From Variovorax sp. PBL-E5 (lineage in GTDB: Bacteria > Pseudomonadota > Gammaproteobacteria > Burkholderiales > Burkholderiaceae_C): a stretch of 64,000 nucleotides of DNA. Shown here one piece after another: positions 20,157 through 28,513 of the stretch (the first letter of the stretch is position 1; each line of letters begins with the position of its first letter). Where the stretch lies: assembly GCF_901827185.1 (NCBI RefSeq), contig NZ_LR594671.1:1736001-1800000 (forward strand), given 5' to 3'. The notes beneath the pieces were generated by a model. That model was not told where the DNA came from. It saw nothing but the letters and a program-made list of their open reading frames with translations, and did not search any database. The position numbers were made by a program, and so were the translations under genes.

Positions 20157-21593
20157 ATGCAGAACTTCGACAACCTCATCAACGGCGAATGGCGCGCCGG
20201 CGCCAGCTACAGCGCCAACACCAACCCGAGCAACCTGGGCGACGTGCTGGGCCACTACACCCAGGGCGACGCCACGCACGTCGAAGCCGCTGTGGCGGCT
20301 GCGACGGCCGCCTTCCCCGCCTGGTCCACCGGCGGCATCCAGGCGCGCTCGGACGCCCTCGACAAGATCGGCAACGAAATCCTCGCCCGTAAGGAAGAAC
20401 TCGGCACCCTGCTCGCGCGCGAAGAAGGCAAGACAAAGGCCGAAGGCATCGGCGAAGCCGCCCGCGCCGGCCAGATCTTCAAGTTCTTCGCCGGCGAATG
20501 CCTGCGCCTCTCGGGTGAAGTCCTCCCCTCCGTGCGCCCCGGCATCGGCATCGAGATCACCCGCGAGCCCCTCGGCGTCGTGGGTCTGATCACCCCGTGG
20601 AACTTCCCCATCGCCATCCCCGCCTGGAAGATCGCCCCGGCCCTGGCCTTCGGCAACTGCGTCGTGATGAAGCCCGCCGACCTCGTGCCCGGCTGCGCCT
20701 GGGCGCTGGCCGAGATCATCAGCCGCTCGGGCATCGCCCCCGGCGTCTTCAACCTCGTCATGGGCCGCGGCAGCCTCATCGGCGATGCACTGGTCAACCA
20801 CCCCGGCATCCACGCCATCAGCTTCACCGGCTCCGTGGGCGTCGGCCGCCACATCGCCATCCAGTGCGCCACGAAGCACAAGAAAGTCCAGCTGGAGATG
20901 GGCGGCAAGAACCCGCAGGTCGTGCTCGACGACGCCGACCTGAACCAGGCCGTCGAGCTCAGCGTGCAGAGCGCCTTCTACTCCACCGGCCAGCGCTGCA
21001 CCGCAGCCAGCCGGCTGATCGTGACCGAAGGCATCTACCCGAAGTTCATCGACGCCATGAAGGCCCGCATGGCGAAGATCCAGGTCGGCGATGCCTTGGC
21101 GCAGGGCACCGACATCGGCCCGGTCTCCAGCGGCAGCCAGCTCCAGCAGGATCTTGAATACATCGAGATCGGCAGAAAGGAAGGCGCCACGCTGGCCGCG
21201 GGCGGCGAGCGCCTGAAGCTCGACACCGAGGGCTTCTACATGTCGCCCGCACTCTTCAGCGAATCGGTGGCCGGCATGCGCATCAACAAGGAGGAGATCT
21301 TCGGCCCGGTGGCCAGCGTGATCCGGGTGAAGAACTACGAGGAGGCGCTGGCGACGGCGAACGACACCGAATTCGGCCTCTCGGCGGGCATCGCGACGAC
21401 GAGCCTGAAGTACGCGACGCACTTCAAGCGCCACAGCCAGGCGGGGATGGTGATGGTGAACCTGCCCACGGCAGGGGTGGACTACCACGTGCCCTTCGGC
21501 GGGCGCAAGGGCTCGAGCTACGGGCCGCGCGAGCAGGGGCGCTATGCGCAGGAGTTCTTCACGGTGGTCAAGACGGCCTACACGCTGGCCTAG
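20157..21593 (+). CDS. 2-oxoglutarate semialdehyde dehydrogenase
   Basis: This 478-residue NAD(P)-dependent aldehyde dehydrogenase is placed to convert 2-oxoglutarate semialdehyde to 2-oxoglutarate, the last step of the uronate pathway. The catalytic cysteine is C281 in STGQRCTAASR and the general base E247 in VQLEMGGKNPQ. The Asn of TPWNFP and the FTGSVGVG coenzyme loop are present. Other aldehyde dehydrogenases have similar sequences, so the specificity rests on context. It is the last gene of the rightward set and is tail-to-tail with the permease fusion, overlapping by 4 bases. Confidence 0.9.
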   Translation: MQNFDNLINGEWRAGASYSANTNPSNLGDVLGHYTQGDATHVEAAVAAATAAFPAWSTGGIQARSDALDKIGNEILARKEELGTLLAREEGKTKAEGIGEAARAGQIFKFFAGECLRLSGEVLPSVRPGIGIEITREPLGVVGLITPWNFPIAIPAWKIAPALAFGNCVVMKPADLVPGCAWALAEIISRSGIAPGVFNLVMGRGSLIGDALVNHPGIHAISFTGSVGVGRHIAIQCATKHKKVQLEMGGKNPQVVLDDADLNQAVELSVQSAFYSTGQRCTAASRLIVTEGIYPKFIDAMKARMAKIQVGDALAQGTDIGPVSSGSQLQQDLEYIEIGRKEGATLAAGGERLKLDTEGFYMSPALFSESVAGMRINKEEIFGPVASVIRVKNYEEALATANDTEFGLSAGIATTSLKYATHFKRHSQAGMVMVNLPTAGVDYHVPFGGRKGSSYGPREQGRYAQEFFTVVKTAYTLA

Positions 21594-23122
21594 CTTCCCG
21601 TCTGACGGCGGCTGCGCCGCAGCGCGTAGTCGATCAACTCGAACACCGCCTCGCTCAACAGCGCCAGCACCGCGGCCGGCACGGCACCTGCCATCAGCAG
21701 TTGCCGGTCGTTGAGCGCGAGGCCGGTCACGATCCGCTCGCCGAACCCGCCGGCGCCGATGAAGGCCGCGATGGTCGCGGTGCCGATGGCGATCGTGGTC
21801 GCGGTTCTCACGCCGGCCAGCAGCGTGGGCAGCGCCAGCGGCAGCATCACCGTGCGCAGGCTCTGCGCGCCCGTCATGCCCAGCGCGGTGCCGGCCTGGC
21901 GCAGGCCGCCCGGCACCTCGGCCAGTCCGGTCACGGTGTTGCGCATGATCGGCAGCAGCGAATAGAGCGTCAGCGCGATGAGCGCAGGCAGTGTCCCGAT
22001 CGCGCCCAGCAGCGAGATCAGCACTGCGAGCAGGGCCAGCGAGGGAATGGTCTGCAAGAGCCCGGTCAGCCCGAGCACCACCGCGCGCAGGCGCAGGTTC
22101 GGGAACACGAGAATCCCGAGCGGCACTGCAATCAGGATCGCCAGCCCCACCGAGACGGCGACCAGCAGCAGATGCTCGCGCGCCAGCCGGCCGAGGTCCG
22201 GCCCGAACAGCTTGGCGACGAAGCCTCGCTCTGCGCTGGCTGCCGGCGCGGCGCCGCCCTGGGCCTGCACGAGGAAGTCGCGCGCGATCACGTCGAAGGC
22301 CGCGCCCTGCAATTCGGCGCGCGCGTTCATCGCGATCATCGCGCGCTCGTCGATACGGCCTTCGAGCTTCGTCAGTGCGGCCCAGGCTTGCGGAAAGCGC
22401 TTCGGCACGTCGAGGCGGTACAGCACGACCGCGTCGTAGCGCGGAAAGTAGTGGCGGTCGTCCTCGAGCACGCGCAGGCCGAGATGGTCGATCTTCGCGT
22501 CGGTGGTGTAGATGTCGATCACGTCGATCTGCTGGGCGGCGATCGCGTCGTAGGCGAGGCCGTGGTCCAGGCCGGTGGGCGCCTGCCTGAAGCCGTAGCG
22601 GCTGGCGAGTCCCTGCCAGCCGTCGGCGCGGCCGATGAATTCGTTCGACAGGCCGAGCTTGAGTTCGGGATGGGCGGCCAGGTCGCTCAGCGTCTTCACG
22701 CCGAGACGGTCCGCATCGGCCGCGCGCATGGCGAGCGCATAACCGTCGTTGAAGCCGAGCGGAATCGCGACGCCCAGTCCGAGCGGCGCCAGTGCCGCGT
22801 TCATGGCCTCGCGCGTCATCGACTGCGGGCCCTTCAGGATCTCCTGCGCGATGGTGCCGGTGTACTCGGCGTAGAGGTCGATGCCGCCGGAGCGCAGGGC
22901 CTCGTAGACGATGGCCGTGTTGCCCAGCCCCTGCTTCACCACGGGCGGGGAGGGCAGTTGCGGCGCCGCCGTCTGCGCCAGCACTTCGGCGAGGATGTAC
23001 GACTCGGTGAAGCGCTTGGACCCGACGCGCAGGCTCTCGCCCTGCGCGAGCGCGGGTGCCGCCGCGCAGAGCAGACCCAGGCAGAAAGCGGCGCGGAGCC
23101 ACGCGCGGTACAAGGAAGGCAT
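21590..23122 (-). CDS. glycine betaine/osmoprotectant-type ABC transporter: binding protein fused to permease
   Basis: This is a 510-residue fusion. A Sec signal at about 1-27 (FCLGLLCAAAPALAQ) is followed by an OpuAC/OsmF-type binding domain beginning LRVGSKRFTESYILAEVLAQ (to about residue 300). An OpuBB-type permease domain follows, with EAA-like ALGMTGAQSLRTVMLPLALP and about five or six membrane spans. In most bacteria the binding and permease parts are separate or fused in the opposite order. No ATPase gene is adjacent. The ligand may be a quaternary amine, and the ATPase is presumably encoded elsewhere. The ATG at 23122 is preferred because it gives a clean signal peptide. Confidence 0.87.
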   Translation of the reverse strand: MPSLYRAWLRAAFCLGLLCAAAPALAQGESLRVGSKRFTESYILAEVLAQTAAPQLPSPPVVKQGLGNTAIVYEALRSGGIDLYAEYTGTIAQEILKGPQSMTREAMNAALAPLGLGVAIPLGFNDGYALAMRAADADRLGVKTLSDLAAHPELKLGLSNEFIGRADGWQGLASRYGFRQAPTGLDHGLAYDAIAAQQIDVIDIYTTDAKIDHLGLRVLEDDRHYFPRYDAVVLYRLDVPKRFPQAWAALTKLEGRIDERAMIAMNARAELQGAAFDVIARDFLVQAQGGAAPAASAERGFVAKLFGPDLGRLAREHLLLVAVSVGLAILIAVPLGILVFPNLRLRAVVLGLTGLLQTIPSLALLAVLISLLGAIGTLPALIALTLYSLLPIMRNTVTGLAEVPGGLRQAGTALGMTGAQSLRTVMLPLALPTLLAGVRTATTIAIGTATIAAFIGAGGFGERIVTGLALNDRQLLMAGAVPAAVLALLSEAVFELIDYALRRSRRQTGS

Positions 23123-23230
23123 CGCGGCAGTGTATCGGCGCCGCGGTTCGCGGCGAATACGCCGGTCTCCTACAGCCGATCGTGCGCACAGCCGATGCGG
23201 CTGCGGGCCGGCTGAACTCAAAGTGAACGC

Positions 23231-24019
23231 GTGCTGATCAACTATGTCCGCCGCGGAGAAGGTAAGACCTTGCTGCTGATCCACGGATTGGGCAGCAACT
23301 GGCGTTCGTGGCAGACGATCATGGCGCCGCTGGCGACCGAGCGCAGCGTGGTGGCGATCGACCTGCCGGGCTTCGGCAAGAGCCCGCCGCTCGAGGGCGA
23401 GGTGTCGATCCGCGCGCTCGCCGATGCGGTCACCCGCTTCCTGCACGAACACGAATTGCTCGGCACCGACGTCGTCGGCAGTTCGATGGGCGCGCGCCTG
23501 GTGCTCGAGCTCGCGCGCCGCGGCAACGTGGTCGGCGCGGTGGTGTCGCTCGACCCCGGCGGCTTCTGGGCCGGGTGGGAGCGCCATGCCTTTCACGCCT
23601 CGATCTGGCTGTCGGTGCGCCTGGCGCGCAGGCTGCAGTTCGCGATGCCGGCGATCACGCAAAGTCCTCGCTGGCGCGCGCTGCTGCTCACGCAACTCTC
23701 GGCGCAGGCGGCGGCGCTGGCGCCTTCGCTGGTGCTGGAGGAGATGCGCAGCTATGCAACGGCGCCGTCCTTCGACCGGATGCTGCGGGATCTGGTTCGC
23801 GGTGCGGCGCAGGAAGGTGCGGCCAGCGGGAGCCTGGGCAAGCCGCTGGTGATCGGCTGGGGCCGTCTCGATCGGGTCTGTCTGGCGCGGCAGGCGGCGC
23901 GTGCCCGGCTGCTGTTCCCCGATGCGCGCCTGCACTGGTTCGAACGCAGCGGGCACTTCCCGCACTGGGATGCGCCGGAGGAGACGGCGCGCCTCATCCT
24001 CGAGACGACGGCCGATTGA
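23231..24019 (+). CDS. alpha/beta hydrolase
   Basis: This 262-residue cytosolic alpha/beta hydrolase begins at a GTG. The oxyanion HG is in LLLIHGLGSNW, the nucleophile elbow GSSMG is in VVGSSMGARLVLEL, the likely acid Asp is in IGWGRLDRVC, and the His is in RSGHFPHWDAPE. These fit the haloperoxidase/epoxide-hydrolase-like branch, with substrate unknown. It is divergent from the permease fusion, and the ROK-family gene follows 17 bases later in the same direction, so they may form a pair. Confidence 0.85.
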   Translation: MLINYVRRGEGKTLLLIHGLGSNWRSWQTIMAPLATERSVVAIDLPGFGKSPPLEGEVSIRALADAVTRFLHEHELLGTDVVGSSMGARLVLELARRGNVVGAVVSLDPGGFWAGWERHAFHASIWLSVRLARRLQFAMPAITQSPRWRALLLTQLSAQAAALAPSLVLEEMRSYATAPSFDRMLRDLVRGAAQEGAASGSLGKPLVIGWGRLDRVCLARQAARARLLFPDARLHWFERSGHFPHWDAPEETARLILETTAD

Positions 24020-24036
24020 TCGACATCCATCTCCTC

Positions 24037-25107
24037 ATGAAAGACTTCATGCCAACCGACACGCCCGCGCATCCGCTTCCCGACGTCCACGGTGCGAGGG
24101 AGCTGTCTTCGGTGGTGGTCGAGGGCTACAGCCTTCAGTTGCGCGACAAGGATGGCTTCGTCGGCGACCAGGCCAGCCAGACCGCGTTCAGGCAGTTGCT
24201 GGAACGCTGGCGGCAACGGCGCCGCAGGAAGGGCGAGGATCCGCTGGGCGGCAAGCATTCGAGAGAGCTGACCAAGAAAGTGCTGGACCAGGCGGTGGCC
24301 AGCAGGATGGCTTCCGAGGCGGCCGACCTGGTGCACGGCGCGATCGAGGAATTCGCCGAGGAACTGGCCTGGGTGATCGACCGCTTCCTGCGCCAGCCGT
24401 CGTGGAAGGGTGTCGAGCGGATCGTGATCGGCGGCGGCTTTCCGGGTAGCGATGTCGGCGAACGGGTGATCCTGCAGGCGGCGGCCGTGCTCGAGGAGAT
24501 GAACGTGCATGTTCAGCTCGGGCGCATCGGCCACGAGACCGACGATGGCGGCCTGATCGGCTGGGTGCATCTCACGCCGCCGCCGATGCTCCGGCACCAC
24601 GATGCCATCCTCGCGCTCGACATCGGCGGCACCAACGTGCGTTGCGGCATCGTCAAGACGCGCATCCGGCGGGCATCGGACCTGTCGAAGGCCAAGGTGG
24701 TGCGGCGCGAGAAGTGGCGCCATGCGGACGAGCGCCCGAGCCGCAAGGTGCTGGTCGAGCGGCTGGCCGAGATGCTCGAGGACAAGATCCGCTACAGCCG
24801 GAAGAAGGGCCTGCGGCTCGCACCCTTCATCGGCATCGCCTGCCCGGGACTGATCCGCAAGGACGGCTCGATCGCGCGCGGCGCGCAGAACCTGCCGGGC
24901 GACTGGGAGAGCGACAACTTTCACCTGCCGACCGAGCTGTGCAAGCGGCTGCCCTCGATCGGCGGCGAGGCGACCGTGGCGCTGATGCACAACGACGCCG
25001 TCGTGCAAGGCCTCAGCGAGCTGCCCTTCATGCAGGACGTGAAGCGCTGGGCCGTGCTGACCATCGGCACCGGACTCGGCAACGCGAGTTACACCAATCG
25101 GCGGTGA
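24037..25107 (+). CDS. ROK-family kinase-like protein with circularly permuted motif order
   Basis: This 356-residue protein carries the motifs of sugar-kinase-type ROK proteins in rearranged order. The motifs that normally lie near the ROK C-terminus come first: VIGGGF (130-135) and DDGGLIG (169-175). The N-terminal half follows: LALDIGGTN (192-200, phosphate 1), GIACPGLI (266-273), HND with likely catalytic Asp320, and TIGTGLGN (342-349, phosphate 2), only seven residues before the end. The cysteine zinc motif of many ROK proteins is absent. The simplest reading is a circular permutation joining the old C- and N-termini near residues 180-190. It could phosphorylate a sugar-like substrate, which is inference. 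An alternative start lies at 24049. Confidence 0.8.
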   Translation: MKDFMPTDTPAHPLPDVHGARELSSVVVEGYSLQLRDKDGFVGDQASQTAFRQLLERWRQRRRRKGEDPLGGKHSRELTKKVLDQAVASRMASEAADLVHGAIEEFAEELAWVIDRFLRQPSWKGVERIVIGGGFPGSDVGERVILQAAAVLEEMNVHVQLGRIGHETDDGGLIGWVHLTPPPMLRHHDAILALDIGGTNVRCGIVKTRIRRASDLSKAKVVRREKWRHADERPSRKVLVERLAEMLEDKIRYSRKKGLRLAPFIGIACPGLIRKDGSIARGAQNLPGDWESDNFHLPTELCKRLPSIGGEATVALMHNDAVVQGLSELPFMQDVKRWAVLTIGTGLGNASYTNRR

Positions 25108-25108
25108 T

Positions 25109-26356
25109 TCAGTCGCGCGCCGCGCCGCCCGCATGGGCCGCTTCCGCGGCATCCAGCCATCGGCCGACGAGGCCGGCATCGCGTGCGTCGTACGCCTGTT
25201 GCAGGTCGCTGCCGGCAATGAAGGTCAGCGACGGATGCGCGAGGCGCAAGCGCTCGATCTCCTCGCCCGTTTGCGCGATGCCGCGGCGGTTGCCTGCGAC
25301 GTACAGGGTGACCGGAACGACCGCCACCCTGAGTTCGCGCGACCACGCCTGCGCGCGGCGTCGAACATGGGCTGCGAGGCCTTCGCCGAGTGCGCGCAGC
25401 GCATCGTCGACCGCCACCAGCACGCCCGTTCTTCCATCGAGCTCGAACAGGACCGTGTCCGTCCCCGCGCCGCCCTTCTGCGCATAGGCGCCCAGCGCAT
25501 GCAGCACCAGGGCCGCGGCATCGAGCGCGCCGACGGCATCGCCATCATGCAATTGCCGCAGGAAGGCCAGGTCCGAAAGCTGCCGCGCCAGCGTGTCATG
25601 TTCGGCGTCGAGTGCCCGCCGTTGTGCGGCAAGCTCGGCCAGGCGCCGGCGCAACGCCGACTCGCCAGGCATGTCGAACGAGGTCTTCCACGCAGGCGAT
25701 GACGACGGCGCCGAGCCTTCGAAGCGAAGGCGCGAGGCCATGTCGGCGATCGCGCGCACGATGCCGTCGACGGCGGCGGCCGGAACGGACGGCGCGAGTG
25801 CGGGAAGGACGATGACGCGGCCAGGGTGGCGGTACTGGTACAGCGCGCAGACGCGCTCGGTTCCCGCGACGGTCGCGATGGGCTGCGCATTCGCGGCGTC
25901 GAACTCGGCGGTGGCCGCGAAGCGCTCGCCGATGGCATCGAAGAAGCTGCGAAAGGGCTCGCCGACCGTGCATGCGACCGCGGCCGGCGCGCGTTCCGTT
26001 CGGCGCAGGCCGGCATGGTCCGGCAGCGCCTCGATGAAGTCGTAGCCCACCACGTCCTGCACCGTGTGGATGCCCAGCGTGCCGTGACCGGGCGCCAGCA
26101 TCACGAGTGTGCCGCCGCGGCCGATGAAGGCCCGGAACTCGTCGCGCCAGAAACGCGAATCCTTGACGAGCCGCTGCGAGTCGGCGACGCCCAGCACGGG
26201 GCGCCCCAGGTGCGTGCCCTCCACCCCATACACACCGGTGATCGCGGCCGGCTGCCATACCAGCACGTCGACCGAATCCAGCGGACCCGGCTGCGGGAAG
26301 CTCAAGTGGAGGGCGTGGTCCAGCGAGGCCGGGAGGTCGAGAAGTGCGAGCTGCAT
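25109..26356 (-). CDS. hypothetical protein with central coiled coil
   Basis: I do not recognise this 415-residue protein. Residues 1-110 look like an alpha/beta domain, with FIGRGGTLVMLAPGHGTLG resembling a glutamine-amidotransferase-like or ThuA-like fold. A charged helical stretch follows near residues 220-260 (RRRLAELAAQRRALDAEHDT), likely a coiled coil. The C-terminus (about 270-400) alternates strands and helices, with VLFELDGRTGVLVAVDD and VVPVTLYVAGNRRGIA reminiscent of restriction-endonuclease-like folds but without a visible E-x-K. No signal peptide is seen. It is tail-to-tail with the ROK gene and divergent from the GntR gene. Confidence 0.75.
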   Translation of the reverse strand: MQLALLDLPASLDHALHLSFPQPGPLDSVDVLVWQPAAITGVYGVEGTHLGRPVLGVADSQRLVKDSRFWRDEFRAFIGRGGTLVMLAPGHGTLGIHTVQDVVGYDFIEALPDHAGLRRTERAPAAVACTVGEPFRSFFDAIGERFAATAEFDAANAQPIATVAGTERVCALYQYRHPGRVIVLPALAPSVPAAAVDGIVRAIADMASRLRFEGSAPSSSPAWKTSFDMPGESALRRRLAELAAQRRALDAEHDTLARQLSDLAFLRQLHDGDAVGALDAAALVLHALGAYAQKGGAGTDTVLFELDGRTGVLVAVDDALRALGEGLAAHVRRRAQAWSRELRVAVVPVTLYVAGNRRGIAQTGEEIERLRLAHPSLTFIAGSDLQQAYDARDAGLVGRWLDAAEAAHAGGAARD

Positions 26357-26373
26357 GCGGCTTCAAAACGTCG

Positions 26374-26402
26374 TTGACAGCCAGTATAGCCCTTCATATC
26401 AT
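26374..26402 (+). promoter_or_regulatory. sigma-70 promoter of the GntR/Liv/di-iron locus, with candidate operator arms
   Basis: TTGACA (26374-26379), a 17-base spacer and TATCAT (26397-26402) form a near-consensus sigma-70 promoter 43 bases before the GntR start. GTTGACAGC (26373-26381) and GCTGACAAC (26416-26424) are inverted at 8 of 9 positions and could be arms of the regulator's operator. Confidence 0.6.
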
Positions 26403-26444
26403 CATGTCCGTACTTGCTGACAACACGAAGCAAAGAACGGATCC

Positions 26445-27281
26445 ATGCCCGAACTCTCCTCGACGGCCCGCGGCGATCGCAACGAAGGCAGTGCCCTGGC
26501 GCTGGACCTCGATCGCGCGTCGCCGCTGCCGCTGTATGCGCAGGTCAAGCGCCGCTTGCAGGCCATCATCCGCAGCGGCGTGCTGGGCGATGGCCGCTTC
26601 TATTCCGACCAGGAGGTGTGTGCCATGTTCGGCGTCAGCCGCTTCACGGTGCGCCAGGCCATCCAGGAACTGGTGGCGCAGGGCCTGTTGCGGCGGGTGC
26701 AGGGGCACGGTACCTTCGTCAACACCGAAAAGTTCGACGAGATCTTCGGTCCCCAGATGGACTTCAAGGACCAGTGGGAGCGCATCGGCCGGCCGTTGAC
26801 CTTCAGGCTCCACAGGTTCGCCGCGCTGCCCTGTCCCGAAGACATGGCCTTCCACCTGGGCGTGGGCATCGAGCAGACGGTGCTGCACATCGAGCGCGTG
26901 CGCCAGAGCGGCGACACGATCGCCTCCTACGATTTCCGCTACATCCATCCCGACTTCGCCGCCTCCATCACGCAGGCGGATGCGCTGCAGCACTCGCTGC
27001 TCGATCTGCTGTCGCGCTGCGTGAGCCTGTCCCATGCGCAGAACCGCATGGAGGCCTCGCTGGCGGACGCCGAGGTCGCGCAACTGCTCGACGTGGCGCC
27101 CGATTCGCCGGTGATGGTTCGCGAACTCGTCTACTTCGGCAAGGATGGCCTGCCGGTGATGGCGGGGCGCTCCTATTCGCCCGGAAGCCTCGTTCGGCAC
27201 ACCTTCACGGTGGCCCTGTCCTCGCCCGAGTCGGCAGCAGGCGCCACCGGCGACACGATGGCCTTCGAGGTCAACGACTGA
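26445..27281 (+). CDS. GntR-family regulator with UTRA effector domain (HutC subfamily)
   Basis: This 278-residue repressor-type protein has the GntR winged helix at about residues 27-90 (PLPLYAQVKRRLQAIIRSG, SDQEVCAMFGVSRFTVRQAI, then LLRRVQGHGTFVN). A UTRA ligand-binding domain follows (about 105-265), with RVRQSGDTIASYDFRYIHP and MEASLADAEVAQLLDVAPDSPVMVREL. HutC-type regulators respond to small catabolites such as urocanate or amino sugars. It heads the rightward Liv/di-iron/hydrolase locus and probably represses it until substrate appears. Confidence 0.92.
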   Translation: MPELSSTARGDRNEGSALALDLDRASPLPLYAQVKRRLQAIIRSGVLGDGRFYSDQEVCAMFGVSRFTVRQAIQELVAQGLLRRVQGHGTFVNTEKFDEIFGPQMDFKDQWERIGRPLTFRLHRFAALPCPEDMAFHLGVGIEQTVLHIERVRQSGDTIASYDFRYIHPDFAASITQADALQHSLLDLLSRCVSLSHAQNRMEASLADAEVAQLLDVAPDSPVMVRELVYFGKDGLPVMAGRSYSPGSLVRHTFTVALSSPESAAGATGDTMAFEVND

Positions 27282-27338
27282 GCGCTGCGCGCACGCGAAT
27301 CCTGGTCCCTGTTCATCAACCCTTCCTATCCCATTGCC

Positions 27339-28505
27339 ATGATCCACTCGCTTCTTCGCCATTCGCTCAAGCTGGTTCTCGCATGCGCCGTCGCCGGACC
27401 GCTGGTCCCCGCGATGGCACAGGACACCTACAAGATCGGCTCCGTGCTTTCCATGACCGGGCCCGCGGCCTTCCTCGGCGAGGACATGAAGGCCGGCATG
27501 GAACTGGCGCTGGACGAGATCAACGCCAAGGGCGGCGTCAACGGCAAGAAGCTCGAATGGTTCTTCTACGACGCCGAGAGCCAGACCCAGAAAGGCCTGA
27601 CCGCGACGCGGCGCCTGCTCACGCAGGACAAGGTCGAGATGATCGTCGGCGGCGGCAACATGAGCGGCATGGCGATCGCGATGCTGCAGCAGACCGAGAA
27701 AGCAGCCGTCCCCTTCATCTCGACCGAAGGCAGCATGCAGATCGTCACGCCCGTGGCGGAGCGCGCGTGGACCTTCAAGTCCACCGTCGACGACGACCAG
27801 GTGATGGAGCGGCTGGCCGACTACTTCGCCAAGAAGTCGATCAAGAAGATCGGCATGCTGGCCGATTCGTCCGGCTTCGGCCAGAGTGCGGTGGAGCAGC
27901 TCAAGAAGACGGCCGCGGCGCGCGGGCTCGACGTCGCCTATGAATCCTTCAACCCGACCGACACTGACATGACGCCGCAACTGAGCGCGCTCAAGGCGGC
28001 CGGCGTGCAGGCGATCCTGTGCTGGACCGTCACGCCCGCCGGCGTCGTCGCCATGAAGCAGGCCAAGACGCTCGGCCTCGGCGACATTCCCTTCGTTCAC
28101 AGCTACGGCTTCGTCGACAAGCGCTACATGGACCTGGCCGGCGACGCGGCCAAGGGCGTGCTGCTGGTGAGCGTGAAGTTCCCGGTCGGCGAGGACCTGC
28201 CCGACAGCGATCCGGCCAAGCCGCGCATCCTGGCGCTCAACAAGAATTTCGAGGCGCGCTTCAAGCGCCGGCCCAACCAGTTCGCGGCACAGACCTACGA
28301 CGCCATCTACCTGGCGAAGACGGCGCTCGAAAAGGGCGGCACCGACAAGGAGAAGGTGCGCGATGCGCTCGGCGCCATCCGCAACTACAACGGCGTCGGC
28401 GGCACCTTCAACTTTTCGCCCACGCAGCACTCGGGCCTGTCGAAGGCCGACCTCGTGCTGCTGAAATACGAAGGCGGACGCTTCCGCCTGGCCGATTACC
28501 AGTAG
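27339..28505 (+). CDS. branched-chain-amino-acid-type ABC transporter substrate-binding protein
   Basis: This 388-residue periplasmic receptor has a Sec signal at about 1-28 (LVLACAVAGPLVPAMA). The LivK-type fold starts YKIGSVLSMTGPAAFLGEDM, with ELALDEINAKGGVNGKKLEW near residue 55. It is the receptor for the LivHMGF genes downstream, although two di-iron-protein genes are inserted between. Related receptors bind amino acids, amides, urea or aromatic acids, so the ligand is unknown. The context (RidA, hydrolases, di-iron proteins) suggests a nitrogen-containing organic compound. Confidence 0.93.
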   Translation: MIHSLLRHSLKLVLACAVAGPLVPAMAQDTYKIGSVLSMTGPAAFLGEDMKAGMELALDEINAKGGVNGKKLEWFFYDAESQTQKGLTATRRLLTQDKVEMIVGGGNMSGMAIAMLQQTEKAAVPFISTEGSMQIVTPVAERAWTFKSTVDDDQVMERLADYFAKKSIKKIGMLADSSGFGQSAVEQLKKTAAARGLDVAYESFNPTDTDMTPQLSALKAAGVQAILCWTVTPAGVVAMKQAKTLGLGDIPFVHSYGFVDKRYMDLAGDAAKGVLLVSVKFPVGEDLPDSDPAKPRILALNKNFEARFKRRPNQFAAQTYDAIYLAKTALEKGGTDKEKVRDALGAIRNYNGVGGTFNFSPTQHSGLSKADLVLLKYEGGRFRLADYQ

Positions 28506-28513
28506 GAGATGCC

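Noticed and set aside
19947..23189. Long minus-strand open frame of over 1000 codons spanning the dehydrogenase and the permease fusion
   Set aside because: It has no recognisable domains and conflicts with the aldehyde dehydrogenase and permease frames, which are well supported.
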